From the NCBI GenBank assembly GCA_004134985.1, contig REGQ01000059.1, positions 1 through 64,000 of the forward strand: DNA of 64,000 bases, in the 5' to 3' direction. The notes below the pieces were generated by a model. It did not search any database. It saw nothing but the letters and a program-made list of their open reading frames with translations, and was not told the DNA's origin. Source of the stretch: Paenibacillaceae bacterium (GTDB taxonomy: Bacteria > Bacillota > Bacilli > Paenibacillales > Paenibacillaceae). Of the stretch, positions 27,962-37,372 are shown piece by piece (position 1 is the first letter of the stretch; each line of letters begins with the position of its first letter). Both the position numbers and the translations under genes were made by a program.

Positions 27962-28310
27962 CCTATGAGTGAAGCTGGTCTATCTCCTTGAAAGGAGCGC
28001 GCCTTACAAAAGTACGATATGCTGAATGTCCCGCAACCGAAAACAAGTAGCTTTTGCGTACCACGTTCAGTCCGTTCTATTCCCGCAGAGGGAGGAGGAA
28101 CGGAACTAACGTGATCATTGAATCACGGACCGTTCTGAATCCGGTCCGTTGATCCATTGAAAAGTACATAAGGCTACTTGCACCCAGCAAGTGGTCCATT
28201 TCTGCGTTCCTAAAGGTTAAGATAGAGCCATAGGGTGAGGGTTATGGCGCGTTAGGCAAGCGGTCTAAGACAAAGGACTTTCGACGTTTGCTTACGCACA
28301 TCTAGCGCTG
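27962..28310. other. Intergenic region with inverted repeats
   Basis: No gene is seen. ACGGACCG and CGGTCCGT form a stem near 28122-28147 with no T run. A short eight-codon frame at 27965 right after the permease stop could be a trace of a lost ATPase gene, but nothing recognisable remains. Confidence 0.3.
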
Positions 28311-28775
28311 CTACTGTTTGTTGGAAGTAACTTTATCAAGAAACTTATCTGCGTCACTATTAAATTTCCAGGAAACCCCAAACTTATCAACCAGCATTCC
28401 AAAGCACGAAGACCAAGGAGTATTGGATATCGGCATCAAAACATGGCCATCTACCGATAAATTATTAAAGTATTCTTCCAGTTTTTGTTTATCATCGATG
28501 ACTAGACTAATCAGTATATTATTTCCCTTCACCAACTCACCTGTTACCACCTTCATTGAAGGCAAAACATCCGACATCATTATTTTCCCGCCTGCGAATT
28601 CTATTGAAGACTCCATAATCATATTCAACTCATTTTCTGGCAGTGGACAATTTGGATCTTGTGGGAAATCGCTAAATTTAACTTTTTTTACTTCATTTGA
28701 ACTTAAAGCCTCCGCATAAAATTCAATCGCTTGTTCTGCAATTCCATCAAAGTTTAAATATGCAATAGCTGACAT
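28311..28775 (-). CDS. VOC-family (PhnB/glyoxalase-like) protein
   Basis: This protein of about 154 residues begins MSAIAYLNFDGIAEQAIEFYAEAL, with a duplicated beta-alpha-beta fold, PENELNMIMESSIEFAGGKIMMSD, and the closing GMLVDKFGVSWKFN. These are marks of the PhnB-like VOC group, whose members include metal-dependent lyases and resistance proteins. AGGAGGTATTGCTTT precedes the ATG at 28775, so the longer frame from 28829 is not used. It is divergent from a WYL regulator that likely controls it. The substrate is unknown. Confidence 0.82.
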   Translation of the reverse strand: MSAIAYLNFDGIAEQAIEFYAEALSSNEVKKVKFSDFPQDPNCPLPENELNMIMESSIEFAGGKIMMSDVLPSMKVVTGELVKGNNILISLVIDDKQKLEEYFNNLSVDGHVLMPISNTPWSSCFGMLVDKFGVSWKFNSDADKFLDKVTSNKQ

Positions 28776-28821
28776 AAAGCAATACCTCCTTCTTGTGATA
28801 AATGTAGTATAATCTATAAAA

Positions 28822-28841
28822 GGTGACAACTGTATGTCACC
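28822..28841. promoter_or_regulatory. Palindromic operator between VOC and WYL genes
   Basis: GGTGACA (28822-28828) and TGTCACC (28835-28841) form a perfect 7-bp-arm inverted repeat with a six-base centre in the 102-bp divergent region. The WYL-type regulator is the likely ligand. Confidence 0.5.
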
Positions 28842-28877
28842 ATTCTCAGAATAAGTAGCGAAATAAGAGGGGGAAAT

Positions 28878-29789
28878 ATGGACAAGGTTGAGAGACTTAT
28901 ATCTATAATAATGATTTTGCTTAAAAAAAATGTCGTTTCAACAAAAGAATTCGCGCAATTATTTAATGTTTCCAAAAGAACGATTCTTCGCGATATGGAA
29001 ACACTGAGCTTATCAAACATCCCGATCTATTCTATCAATGGCGTTTATGGTGGCTACAGTATTATGGATGAGTACAAGGTTGATAAACGTCTTTTAAGCA
29101 GCTCCGACTTAGAGAATATATTAATTGCGCTCAGCGGATTGGAACAGATTCTAATTAGCGAAGAAGTTGAAATTACGATAAAAAAAATAGAAGCGATGGT
29201 TAGCTCATTGTCGCTAAGAAGTTCAATTCAACTGTCATTTTATGATTGGGAGGGTCGGTCGGAGATTCTTCAAACCTTGAAGACGTGTCAAGAATCAATA
29301 TTCAAGAGAAGATTAGTTTCATTTGATTATATAGATAAAAATGGCGCGACGACGAATAGAATTGTCGAGCCATATCAGCTTCATTTTAGCGAAACGAGTT
29401 GGTATCTGAAAGGATTCTGTTTACATCGTATGAGATATAGAACGTTTAAATTATCTCGGATCGATAAGCTTAACATGGATGAAAAAACATTTAACCCTAG
29501 AGAATATTTATTAGAACAAGAACACGAAGCAAGTTATCAACCGCAACTAGTCGCTATTAAGGCATTGATTTCGCCTAGCATAAAAGATCAATTCATTGAA
29601 AGGTACGGTCAAAAGAGTATTGAAAACTATAGTTCTGAATTTTTATTAGCAACCATTTATGTCCCTCAAAACAGTACGGGATTTCAGTTTTTAGCAAGTT
29701 TCGGCACAAATCTAAAAATCGTAGAGCCCAAAACATATGTTGAAGACTTTCGAAATTATTTAATTAAAATGATGGATAAATATTCCTAA
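28878..29789 (+). CDS. WYL-domain HTH transcriptional regulator (YafY type)
   Basis: This 303-residue protein has an N-terminal HTH_11 winged helix (VERLISIIMILLKKNVVSTKEFAQLFNVSKRTILRDMETLSL) followed by a WYL domain (about 140-225; VSFDYIDKNGATTNRIVEPYQLHF, WYLKGFCLHRMRYRTFKLSRI) and a WCX-like tail. GAGGGGG precedes the ATG. Such proteins repress or activate the divergent neighbour in response to a ligand bound by the WYL domain. The ligand is unknown. Confidence 0.85.
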   Translation: MDKVERLISIIMILLKKNVVSTKEFAQLFNVSKRTILRDMETLSLSNIPIYSINGVYGGYSIMDEYKVDKRLLSSSDLENILIALSGLEQILISEEVEITIKKIEAMVSSLSLRSSIQLSFYDWEGRSEILQTLKTCQESIFKRRLVSFDYIDKNGATTNRIVEPYQLHFSETSWYLKGFCLHRMRYRTFKLSRIDKLNMDEKTFNPREYLLEQEHEASYQPQLVAIKALISPSIKDQFIERYGQKSIENYSSEFLLATIYVPQNSTGFQFLASFGTNLKIVEPKTYVEDFRNYLIKMMDKYS

Positions 29790-29911
29790 AAGGGACAATA
29801 GGCTTCTTTCTTTTTCGGAAAGTCAGAGGGTACTAAAGCGGCGCTGCCGGCAAGGGGATAACCGTCAACTGCGAGTGATTTCCATATCGCGCAATTCCAA
29901 TTCCTTTCATG

Positions 29912-30865
29912 CTAATTGTTATGGGACGGAAAATGAGGCAATACGCATTCTCCTAACTCATGAAGGACTTCGTCGGCCGGACGCTGGCTATCAAAGAGGG
30001 CGAAAAAGAGATGGTTTACGCCAATATCTCTATATCTTTTGAGCAAATCTAGTAATTTATTGCGGCCAACCCGATAACCCAGGCGAATCGGCGAAGCTTC
30101 CTCATTGGGATCCTCCGCTAAATCGAGATGCATCGGCATGGAGAAAGGGCGAAACGCTGTTTGGTTTTGACGGGCCGCTGACTCACGCCACGCGTTTATA
30201 GCTTCTGACTGCCGTACTGGTGTTTGCGGGTAATACATCCATCCGTCGCCGTTCAGTCCAAGCCAATCAAAATCTTGCTGCGCAACCCCGGTTACCATAG
30301 TTGGGATTCGCTGCTTCAGTTTCGGCACGAGCGTCGCTTGTTGAATTTGGCCGTAACGGGTGTCGATCGCAGGATAATGCTCATAAAGCGCCTTTTCAAG
30401 ATAGGACAACGCTTCACGGAACTGGGCTCCCCGACTTGGGTGATCGACACCGAGACCTTGAAAATCGGCACGCCTGTCTCCAGAAGAGATACCCATGATG
30501 ATCCTTTCGGGAAAGAGAGCTTCGATAGTAGCGACCTCTTTCGCAAGCCTTAACGGATGGTGAAGAGGAAGCACGAGTGCCGATGTCCCGATCGCGATTT
30601 TGTTTGTCTGACTGAGCAAGTACGTACCGTAGATCAGAATATCGTAAATTTGACCGACTGCCGGATCCCCGAACTGGGGATCTTCCAATATAACGTCTCT
30701 GAGCCATAATGCAGTAAATCCGTAGGCTTCCGCAATCCGCGCTAACTCAACTTGGCCAGCCATCGTCGGTGTCCTCGTACGATAGTTTTCAAGTGGAACG
30801 TGGAGTCCAAGCGTTAACTCGCCTTCTTTATACATGCTTTGAAAAGATTGATGCTGCTCAAACAT
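29912..30865 (-). CDS. LLM-class flavin-dependent oxidoreductase
   Basis: This 317-residue luciferase-like TIM barrel carries AEAYGFTALWLRD near residue 48, TNKIAIGTSALVLPLHHPLRLAKEVATIEALFPERIIMGISSG, and GDGWMYYPQTP. Such enzymes use F420 or reduced FMN. FMN is the likelier cofactor in this lineage. It lies 17 bases downstream of an MFS pump gene in the same operon, with AAGGGGG before its ATG. The pairing suggests oxidation and export of a toxic compound, which is inference. Confidence 0.85.
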   Translation of the reverse strand: MFEQHQSFQSMYKEGELTLGLHVPLENYRTRTPTMAGQVELARIAEAYGFTALWLRDVILEDPQFGDPAVGQIYDILIYGTYLLSQTNKIAIGTSALVLPLHHPLRLAKEVATIEALFPERIIMGISSGDRRADFQGLGVDHPSRGAQFREALSYLEKALYEHYPAIDTRYGQIQQATLVPKLKQRIPTMVTGVAQQDFDWLGLNGDGWMYYPQTPVRQSEAINAWRESAARQNQTAFRPFSMPMHLDLAEDPNEEASPIRLGYRVGRNKLLDLLKRYRDIGVNHLFFALFDSQRPADEVLHELGECVLPHFPSHNN

Positions 30866-30882
30866 GTGAATTCCCCCTTAGT

Positions 30883-32091
30883 TTATTTCCGTTCCAGCTT
30901 GGCAGAGATGCCTGTGAGTAGAATTGCAATGACAACCATAAGGGCACCGATCCATGGCGTATGCACAAGGCCAATGGTGTCGATAACAATTCCGCCCACT
31001 ATCGAGCCGACAGCGATACCGATGTTAAAAGCCGCAATATTAAGAGCTGAAGCAACGTCGACCGCTGAAGGTACATATTTCTCAGCCAGTTGAACAATAT
31101 ATAACTGAAGACCGGGTACATTCATGAAGGCTAGCAGGCCCATTAGAATGACGCCAATCACGCCAGCGATTTTAAATGGAGCTAGGAATGTTAACAGAAT
31201 CAAGACGGCGGCTTGCACGATAAACATCCAAAACAGTGCGCGAAGAGGGTTCTTATTGGCCAGTTTCCCGCCTACAGAGTTGCCGAACGCGACCGCGATC
31301 CCATAAGCAATCAAGAGAACATTAATGACGCCGTGGCTTAGTCCAGTTACGTCGTGCAGAAGCGGTGTTAAATAAGTGAAAGCTACAAATGTACCGCCAT
31401 ATCCTAATGCTGTAATAAGCAAGCCTAAAAGCAAGCGGCCATTTGTAAGCAGACGAAACATGTCCGAAAATTTGGCCGGCGGAGATTGCTTTAGATTTTT
31501 AGGGATGAGTGCGGCGCTGGACACGATAGCAATGACACCCAGTAAGGCAACACCCCAGAAAGTCGCTCTCCACCCGAATGCTTGACCGATAAACGTTCCG
31601 AGCGGTACGCCGGTAACGATAGCGATGGTAAGACCGGTGAACATAAGCGCGATGGCGCTACCCTTTTTTTTCGGCGACACTAATTGAACGGCAATGGTTG
31701 CTCCGATGGAGAAAAAGACGCCATGGGAAAAGGCCGTGATGAAGCGTGCGACAAGCAAGATTTCAAATGTCGGCGATAGTGCAGCGACTACGTTTCCGAC
31801 AATGAAAACAACCATCAGCGTCATCAGCAATGATTTGCGGCTCATATGATTGGTGAGCGCGGTCAGGATAGGCGCACCAACAGCGACGCCGATCGCGTAA
31901 CCTGAAATTAGAAGGCCGGCCAGCGTGATGCCGATATTTAAATCTTCGGCGATAGAGGCAAGCAGACCAACGGGAACAAACTCGGTTGTTCCGATACCGA
32001 ATGCGCTAATCGCAAGGGCAAGAAGCGCCCATGTGCCTGTTTGGGTCTCCGCCTTGCGTTGAGACGCTGAATTTGCAATAGTTTGATCCAT
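30883..32091 (-). CDS. MFS transporter, DHA1 family (AraJ/YdhP-like efflux)
   Basis: This 402-residue protein has twelve membrane helices. GIGTTEFVPVGLLASIA in helix one, GVPLGTFIGQAFGWR in helix five and a hydrophilic central loop mark the AraJ/YdhP subgroup. It is more like the pump at 5915-7108 than the one at 38574-39743. AGGAGGAAATC precedes the ATG. It is first in an operon with the LLM oxidoreductase. The substrate is unknown. Confidence 0.85.
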   Translation of the reverse strand: MDQTIANSASQRKAETQTGTWALLALAISAFGIGTTEFVPVGLLASIAEDLNIGITLAGLLISGYAIGVAVGAPILTALTNHMSRKSLLMTLMVVFIVGNVVAALSPTFEILLVARFITAFSHGVFFSIGATIAVQLVSPKKKGSAIALMFTGLTIAIVTGVPLGTFIGQAFGWRATFWGVALLGVIAIVSSAALIPKNLKQSPPAKFSDMFRLLTNGRLLLGLLITALGYGGTFVAFTYLTPLLHDVTGLSHGVINVLLIAYGIAVAFGNSVGGKLANKNPLRALFWMFIVQAAVLILLTFLAPFKIAGVIGVILMGLLAFMNVPGLQLYIVQLAEKYVPSAVDVASALNIAAFNIGIAVGSIVGGIVIDTIGLVHTPWIGALMVVIAILLTGISAKLERK

Positions 32092-32696
32092 GATTTCCTC
32101 CTGGTGTTAATTTATTTTGAACGGGAGCAGCTTTGCTTTCGGTTTATGGTGCTATTATATAACCATAAATACGATATTGATAAGTAAGTACTTTTAAGTG
32201 ATATAGGAACCAAAAAGTAACTATTACTGATAAGTCCAGCGGTATGCTGTCAAGCCTCTGATTCTGAGAATTGCTGCTTCTTTTTGTTGAAAATGAGTTT
32301 TAATAAGAATAATTGCTTACATTTAGTACTATATAGGCTCATCTGTTGAGGCATGCATTTGCGACACATTCGGTTCGAACCGAGAAAATCCCGGTCGATA
32401 TTGTGAAGACGCTTCTTCACCAAATGACATCTACGTCACTTCTTACTATTCTGCCCCCACCGCTCAACAGGTTTCGGAATCCATTAAATGCTTCATGAAA
32501 ACTGGATCTCATATGTCGATATTCAAGCATGGATTACTTCGTGAAGCTGTATAAATTGTATGTTTTTTATGCGACCGCGACGCAATATGATAAGGTGAGG
32601 AGAGTGAATATTTAAAAATTCCCAAAATTAAAATATATCTGCCTGGATATGAAAAAGAAAAGGCTTCCTTGTTGAAATCTAAGGAGGATATGACAA
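32092..32696. other. Promoter region and decayed intergenic DNA
   Basis: Two short palindromes upstream of the MFS operon, AAGTACTT (32186-32193) and AGTAA-CTA-TTACT (32216-32228), may be operators. From about 32615 to 32731 an open frame without a start reads like protein (IKIYLPGYEKEKASLLKSKED) and is probably the remains of a gene. A 29-bp motif at 32557-32585 recurs at 63320. Confidence 0.35.
32557..32585. repeat. 29-bp motif, copy 1 (CCGCG-centred)
   Basis: The 29 bases beginning TGTATGTT and ending GCGACCGCGACGCAA match 63320-63348 at 27 positions. The end part is near-palindromic (TGCG...CGCA). Both copies precede an open frame, so this could be a shared operator or the edge of a dispersed repeat. 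Confidence 0.45.
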
Positions 32697-33044
32697 TTGC
32701 ATCTTCCTATGAGGAATTCCGTGATCTGTAGCTATCACGAAAAAAACGGATCAATATTTAGATATGTAACAGATCTTTCATATATCCGTTTTTTGACCGA
32801 TACTTCGGATCCTTTATACAAAAATGCAGTGCACATTGATAGTATTGAAGAGCCGCAAATCAAGTTACTTCGAAAAGAATGTGACGATTTGCTTCTGGAT
32901 TCCCCCTATATTGAGGGAATTAGGGCTGAGTTCGGAGATAAGATTATCCAAGATATGAGAACCCGGAAAACATCGCCAGGGGCCGGTTGTTCCAAAGCCA
33001 CCTCGGACAATACATCAGATCTACAATATGTGTATAGCCCATGA
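32697..33044 (+). CDS. Hypothetical protein, possibly a remnant
   Basis: A frame of 115 residues has no recognised family. The middle reads plausibly (RFLTDTSDPLYKNAVHIDSIEEPQIKLLRKECDDLLLDSPYIEG). The AAGGAGG upstream lies about 12 bases from the TTG start. The N-terminal part overlaps a strong hairpin (AAAAAACGGAT ... ATCCGTTTTTT), which is unusual inside a gene. It may be a decayed or chimeric frame. Confidence 0.35.
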   Translation: MHLPMRNSVICSYHEKNGSIFRYVTDLSYIRFLTDTSDPLYKNAVHIDSIEEPQIKLLRKECDDLLLDSPYIEGIRAEFGDKIIQDMRTRKTSPGAGCSKATSDNTSDLQYVYSP

Positions 33045-33109
33045 TTACACGGATACATATAATGGATTTACTGTTAGGAAAATGCTTTAGTATGACGAGA
33101 GTGCCTCTA

Positions 33110-33394
33110 TGTATCCAAGAGGTGTGTTTGGTAGGCTAATTATTGAAGCTAAATGTAACAAGCCTAAATTTTATGATGCTTCTAAAAAGGAAATTTACTT
33201 GGCTGCTCCTACAGGGGGGGAAGAAGTATACGTTTCTTCTACGTTTTGCTGATGCAGATCTGTACAAAGAGGTACAAAAGAGGATTTATGCCAATAAGGA
33301 ATACAAGATTATCGTTGCAGGAGAATGGAAATCGTCAGGAACCTATAATGTATTTTCAACTACAATGAGCAAAGTGGCATCAATTAATAAGTAG
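33110..33394 (+). pseudogene. Frameshifted hypothetical gene
   Basis: One frame reads MYPRGVFGRLIIEAKCNKPKFYDASKKEIYLAAPTGGEE and ends at 33251. The next frame continues sensibly as FADADLYKEVQKRIYANKEYKIIVAGEWKSSGTYNVF to 33394. The change falls near a run of seven G at about 33215-33221. One indel explains it. The family is not recognised. The end abuts the hydrolase fragment. Confidence 0.45.
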
Positions 33395-33395
33395 T

Positions 33396-33660
33396 CCGGA
33401 GAATATATCGGGTACATGAAGGAGGCCTTGGCGCACACACTCGCGTATGACGGCATGATTATGGGCACCACGCAGTCAGGCAAGCCGCTGCCAACCGACA
33501 GATGGGTAGTGAACGCTCCAACGTTGATCATGACAGGGGAAAACAGCGAGCCACTCTTCCATGACGCTGCAAGTGCTCTTGTTAAACTTCTGACTAAGGC
33601 TGCCATTCATACACTGGCAGGCCAAGATCATTCTGCAGTTATATCGGCACCGGAAGTGCT
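33396..33660 (+). pseudogene. Partial duplicate of the alpha/beta hydrolase
   Basis: The DNA is nearly identical to about 20074-20358, the C-terminal hydrolase part of the SRPBCC fusion. It differs by one in-frame 24-base deletion (the ADPSWNKM segment) and a few substitutions. It has no start codon context or nucleophile region, so it is a non-functional duplicate. Its homologue lies 13 kb away in the same orientation. Confidence 0.75.
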
Positions 33661-33684
33661 GGCGAAGTGTCATTGGAGCGTTTA

Positions 33685-34061
33685 GATTTAAAAAGGAGGG
33701 CAAGAGGGTGTATGAGCTGTCATCGATACCGGCCACGCTGGACGGAAGTTCTTCACAATAACAAGCTCAAATTCTCCATTACGATCTCGTGGCTTCTTCG
33801 TGCTGATGAACTGTGATGCACAGTTGCACAGTGGCAGCCATGTGATAAGATGTGGTCAAGCGCAGCATGGATAGGTTCAGCAGCATTTCTGAATGGACCA
33901 TCCCTGCTGGATGTGAGCCGCGGCAAGGTATCAATTGGCGGCGTGGATGGGCGTTAGATGGTATCGCTGGAGTTGGCGAAGTAGGTGTCCCGCGTATTTA
34001 ATGATGTATTCCTATTCAAGTATAAAAAACCACGTTACACGTGGCCCAAAATAAAGAGAAA
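33685..34061. other. Intergenic region, nothing recognised
   Basis: No coding frame or repeat is convincing. A CCACG-TTA-CACGTGG hairpin near 34031-34045 may terminate the minus-strand lipoprotein gene that ends at 34062. Confidence 0.35.
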
Positions 34062-34541
34062 TTAATCAATTTGAGTGATTTTCCATTCTCCTTGTTCGTT
34101 TTTTCCAAAATTATAGGTGTATGATCTCTCTTCGTTATTGCTTTGTTCTTTATATTGGACATTAACGTCTACTCTATCTGGATTATCATCAAATTCAACA
34201 ATGGTGATCTTACCCTGAAAATGCAAGTTATTAAATGGGGGAGCTAGCAAAAAATAATGTTGCTCTGCACTCTCCGCTGTAATAAATCCCTCTGAAAAAT
34301 TCTCTCTATCCAATTCAACCCAAGCTGCTAGATTTTTTTTAAGTTCCGTAATAATTGGCTTATACGCTACGTTATCAGTATACTCTGAGGTGTCGATAGT
34401 TATCTGTTCTGACAATGGTGTTAGTTGGTTATTTTGTTTGGTTTGAGTCACTTCAGGTGTATTTTTATTATTTTGGGCAGAACATCCTACGATAAGAACA
34501 AGGGAGAACAGAATAACGAAAACCACATAAGTCTTTTTCAT
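34062..34541 (-). CDS. Hypothetical lipoprotein
   Basis: This protein of about 159 residues starts MKKTYVVFVILFSLVLIVGC, a classic lipoprotein signal with Cys at 20. The mature part is hydrophilic and ends in beta-rich sequence (RVDVNVQYKEQSNNEERSYTYNFGKNEQGEWKITQID), like DUF4829 or Cpf-like small lipoproteins. GGAGGTTGAAAGTA precedes the ATG at 34541, so the longer frame is not used. The function is unknown. Confidence 0.65.
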   Translation of the reverse strand: MKKTYVVFVILFSLVLIVGCSAQNNKNTPEVTQTKQNNQLTPLSEQITIDTSEYTDNVAYKPIITELKKNLAAWVELDRENFSEGFITAESAEQHYFLLAPPFNNLHFQGKITIVEFDDNPDRVDVNVQYKEQSNNEERSYTYNFGKNEQGEWKITQID

Positions 34542-34880
34542 TACTTTCAACCTCCATAACATGAATTCTCTTTCTTTACAGTGGTAATTTCTGATGTTAA
34601 GCAATTCAATGACCCAAGGAATAGCTCTCAGTTCATTCTCACGTACAATGATCGCCCTTGATTTCCAGCTCTCATAGAGTTGTACCATTTGCTTTTTGAG
34701 TTCGGTTGTAAATGTAAGTCTTTTGTATGTGCTCCTTCATTTAATACTGCATTATACTGTCCTTTATTATCCTATACAACTAAGCGTAGCCATTCCACTA
34801 AATAATTACTAAATAGAAACTTTATAGGGAGTCAAAGCGTCTATAACAAAAAATGGAAATAGCGAAAGGAGAATAAATTA

Positions 34881-35576
34881 GTGAAAAAGAAATTACTGCT
34901 TTCGATGATTTGTACACTTTTATTGGGAAGTGCAGCAATGTTTGGAGTTGCATATGCAAGCGGAAAGATCACAATTTTAGTCAATGGAAAAGCCATTTCA
35001 AGTGATGCTGCGCCTCGTATGATAAACAATAGAGTCATGGTTCCGATCAGCTTTATATCAAAGGCACTGGGAGCAAACGTGGGTTGGGATCAGAAGACAC
35101 AAACCGTTAATGTGAGAAACTATGGAATCACACCAAGAGATTTTTTTAAGGAAACTCCAGAAATGGATATGTTCGCAATGGCTGAAATCAATAATACAAT
35201 TCAGGTGTTTATGACAGGCATAGATACAGGCTTGGAAAGCCTCATTAGTAGAGCTGTGACAAGCGATATAGATGTTAATTTATTCTCGCAAATGCAGAAT
35301 TTTTCGATGGGACAGAGTTTTCTATCCATGGATATCGCTGATATTCGCACTATAAAAGGTACATCACCGAGGGAATACCAAGTCATTGTAGCAGTAAAAA
35401 CGTATGATGTTGACAGCAACCTGCTTGAAGAGTTTTGGGATCTTACGGTGGTTTATAATCAGCTTGGAGGAGATAAGACGTCGTATTTGGTAAAGAAATA
35501 TGACGGCAAGATAAAAAAGGAAATCGTGAACGAACACCGTATGTTTCCGGGATATACATTTAAATTACCCTTCTAA
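34881..35576 (+). CDS. Copper-amine-oxidase-N-like stalk domain protein, copy 1
   Basis: This 231-residue exported protein has a signal peptide (about 1-26, ending AYA) and a copper-amine-oxidase N-terminal-like (stalk) domain: ITILVNGKAISSDAAPRMINNRVMVPISFISKALGANVGWDQKTQTV. The rest is an unassigned domain. It starts at GTG after a GGAG. It is a paralogue of 46303-46962, with the same layout and diverged C-terminal domain. The stalk domain is a common cell-surface module in Paenibacillus. The function is unknown. Confidence 0.8.
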   Translation: MKKKLLLSMICTLLLGSAAMFGVAYASGKITILVNGKAISSDAAPRMINNRVMVPISFISKALGANVGWDQKTQTVNVRNYGITPRDFFKETPEMDMFAMAEINNTIQVFMTGIDTGLESLISRAVTSDIDVNLFSQMQNFSMGQSFLSMDIADIRTIKGTSPREYQVIVAVKTYDVDSNLLEEFWDLTVVYNQLGGDKTSYLVKKYDGKIKKEIVNEHRMFPGYTFKLPF

Positions 35577-35653
35577 TTTAAAGCCATAATGACCTTTATT
35601 TATTGTTTGCTGCAGGGCCTTGTGATTCTCGGGCACCTAATATTTTATACGAA

Positions 35654-35840
35654 TTAGTTTTGGTCTGCAATGCGTTTCCCAACAAACACTATACTGCTGC
35701 TTTCCCCTTTAAAGTCTGAATCGGAATTTACATAGACGGTTTTGCTTTTACCATCTACCAACTCCTGGGGCCCAAAGAGTAGCTTATAGTAGCCAGTTTG
35801 AAACGGTATGTTTTCATCATACGATATCTGATATTGTTAA
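35654..35840 (-). pseudogene. 3' fragment of an unknown gene
   Basis: On the minus strand one frame reads YKLLFGPQELVDGKSKTV and SSIVFVGKRIADQN before a stop at 35654. There is no start, and the upstream part overlaps the methyltransferase fragment on the other strand. It is the tail of a deleted gene. Confidence 0.4.
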
Positions 35841-35958
35841 TGCTATTATAAAAGCTGGGTTTACTATTGAAAAAATGGTTGAATCAAAAGAAGAGGATCA
35901 AAATAATTCATTATTACAAAAGCTACCTGGAGATCTTGCTATCATTGCTAGAAAATAA
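35815..35958 (+). pseudogene. 3' fragment of a SAM methyltransferase
   Basis: The frame reads HHTISDIVNAIIKAGFTIEKMVESKEED and LLQKLPGDLAIIARK before the stop. This is the C-terminal pattern of class I methyltransferases such as the one at 41878-42696. No upstream portion is present. Confidence 0.5.
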
Positions 35959-36200
35959 AACATTAAAAACTAATGTTATAAAAAGATTTGTAAGGGGTTA
36001 AGTGCGATCATGATTTAGGAGTGAGCAGTTCAAAAACTTCTAACAAGAAAGTTATCTATCATGTTCGTCTTGTCCCTTAATGTGAATAGTATTAGTGTAT
36101 AATTCGGGAACGTTCAATGCAGGTTAGCGGCCGCGGCGAACCCCGACCCGCGCGTGGATCATTCAAAAACACTGCCAACTAGACCGTAATACATCAGGTT

Positions 36201-36224
36201 GCCGTAAGCAACAATCAATCGGCA
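36201..36224. repeat. Shared hairpin element, degenerate copy
   Basis: The 24 bases starting GCCGTAAGCAACAATC differ from 63030-63053 at one position. The outer stem seen at 63023-63059 is broken here, so this copy looks decayed. Confidence 0.5.
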
Positions 36225-36308
36225 TCATTGTGTATTTAATCAGTTCTGATAAATATGAGCTGTCACCCAACTTATTATTTGTCGGAGGACAAGAACATTG
36301 CTCTTTTC

Positions 36309-36385
36309 AAATCCACGCCAGGCGTGGATTTTTTATTTTATGAGGGCAAGTTATAGCCCTTAGCCAGAGACAAGAACTTGCCCTC
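36309..36385. repeat. Dispersed hairpin pair, copy 2
   Basis: AATCCACGCC/GGCGTGGATT with a following T run is joined to a second stem, GAGGGCAAGTT/AACTTGCCCTC, with GACAAGAA in its right arm. The order and spacing equal those at 18490-18562. Confidence 0.6.
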
Positions 36386-36938
36386 TTAGCCGGAGCAGGC
36401 GATTGGAGAGCCCAAGTCATTATTCATTTGTGGTCGCTGTTGGCCTGGACGGCATTTGAACTTGTACAACTGGTTTTTGGGCAGCCGTGTCCCTTTGACG
36501 CTTACGGAGGAAGAGATTCGATATAAGCAACGCCATACGGCAAAGCGGATTCATAGCCGTCTCACGCAAGATCTCCCGGCTATTATACTCGTATCCTCTT
36601 GTCCAATGTTATGCACAAACCCATGATTTATCCCTTGAAAGCTCTGCTGGTGTTAGACTGTTCGCCAGCCGAAGCTAAGGAAATGATCGATTGAATAAAA
36701 TAGGGGATTTCATATCCCTTAAATCAACGATTATCCTAAGATCGGTCTGGCCCCCTAATAATGGAGAGTGGTCAGTGAAATAAGCGATATTGCAGCATAG
36801 CATTTTATTTCGTTCAATTGCTCGGATTTACACGCTCGGAATGAAACAAAAGAATCCCCTTTACTTTTGAAAGAGGTGGTGGTAATATTGACTTCGATAG
36901 TTATAGAACTACAGAAGAGATTCGGGGAGGTGATAATA

Positions 36939-37220
36939 ATGGGCGAACATCAAGACGATATGAGGCAAGCGGTTAAAGTATATAAAGCTTTGGGAGAACC
37001 TACCCGACTGAAAATCGCTTTACTGCTCGCGAATGAGAGTAATTTATGCTTCACCGCCATCGGTGAAAAGCTTGAATCGGTTGCTGGCTCGACGCTGTCA
37101 CATCATCTGAAGCAATTGACGGACTCTGGCTTGATTAATTTCCGTAAAAGCGGATCGTTTATTCATTATAACGTCAATCAAGAAATAGCAAAAAAATTTG
37201 CGCCCTATTTGCTGGCGTAA
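36939..37220 (+). CDS. ArsR-family transcriptional regulator
   Basis: This protein of about 93 residues is a compact winged helix (VYKALGEPTRLKIALLLANESNLCFTAIGEKLESVAGSTLSHHLKQLTDSGLINFRKSGSFIHYNVN). The ATG at 36939 follows GGGGAGGTGATAAT, so the longer frame from 36867 is not used. It lacks a CxC metal site, so it may sense a non-metal ligand. It is first in a same-strand run with an LLM oxidoreductase and an MFS pump, which it probably controls. Confidence 0.85.
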   Translation: MGEHQDDMRQAVKVYKALGEPTRLKIALLLANESNLCFTAIGEKLESVAGSTLSHHLKQLTDSGLINFRKSGSFIHYNVNQEIAKKFAPYLLA

Positions 37221-37372
37221 TTTTTTTAATCAAGATTTCTACAGATTTAGAACTGTGGAATTCATAGAGGTTTACATTTATATGAATTACAACGAACGAG
37301 TCGATTTGAATGCTAATTTAACAGTTTTTTACTAATTGTCCCTATTCCATATAAAAAAAGGAGAGAATCACT

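Larger units (their letters stand above)
35959..36938. other. Long intergenic region with dispersed hairpins
   Basis: No gene is seen in almost one kilobase. It contains a GCCGTAA-CAACAATCAATCGGCA element at 36201-36224 (shared with 63030) and the hairpin pair at 36309-36385. The stretch before 36866 has only short frames. Confidence 0.45.

Noticed and set aside
27962-28310. An ATPase gene completing the iron transporter
   Set aside because: No Walker A or LSGGQ motif occurs in this stretch. Only an eight-codon frame follows the permease.
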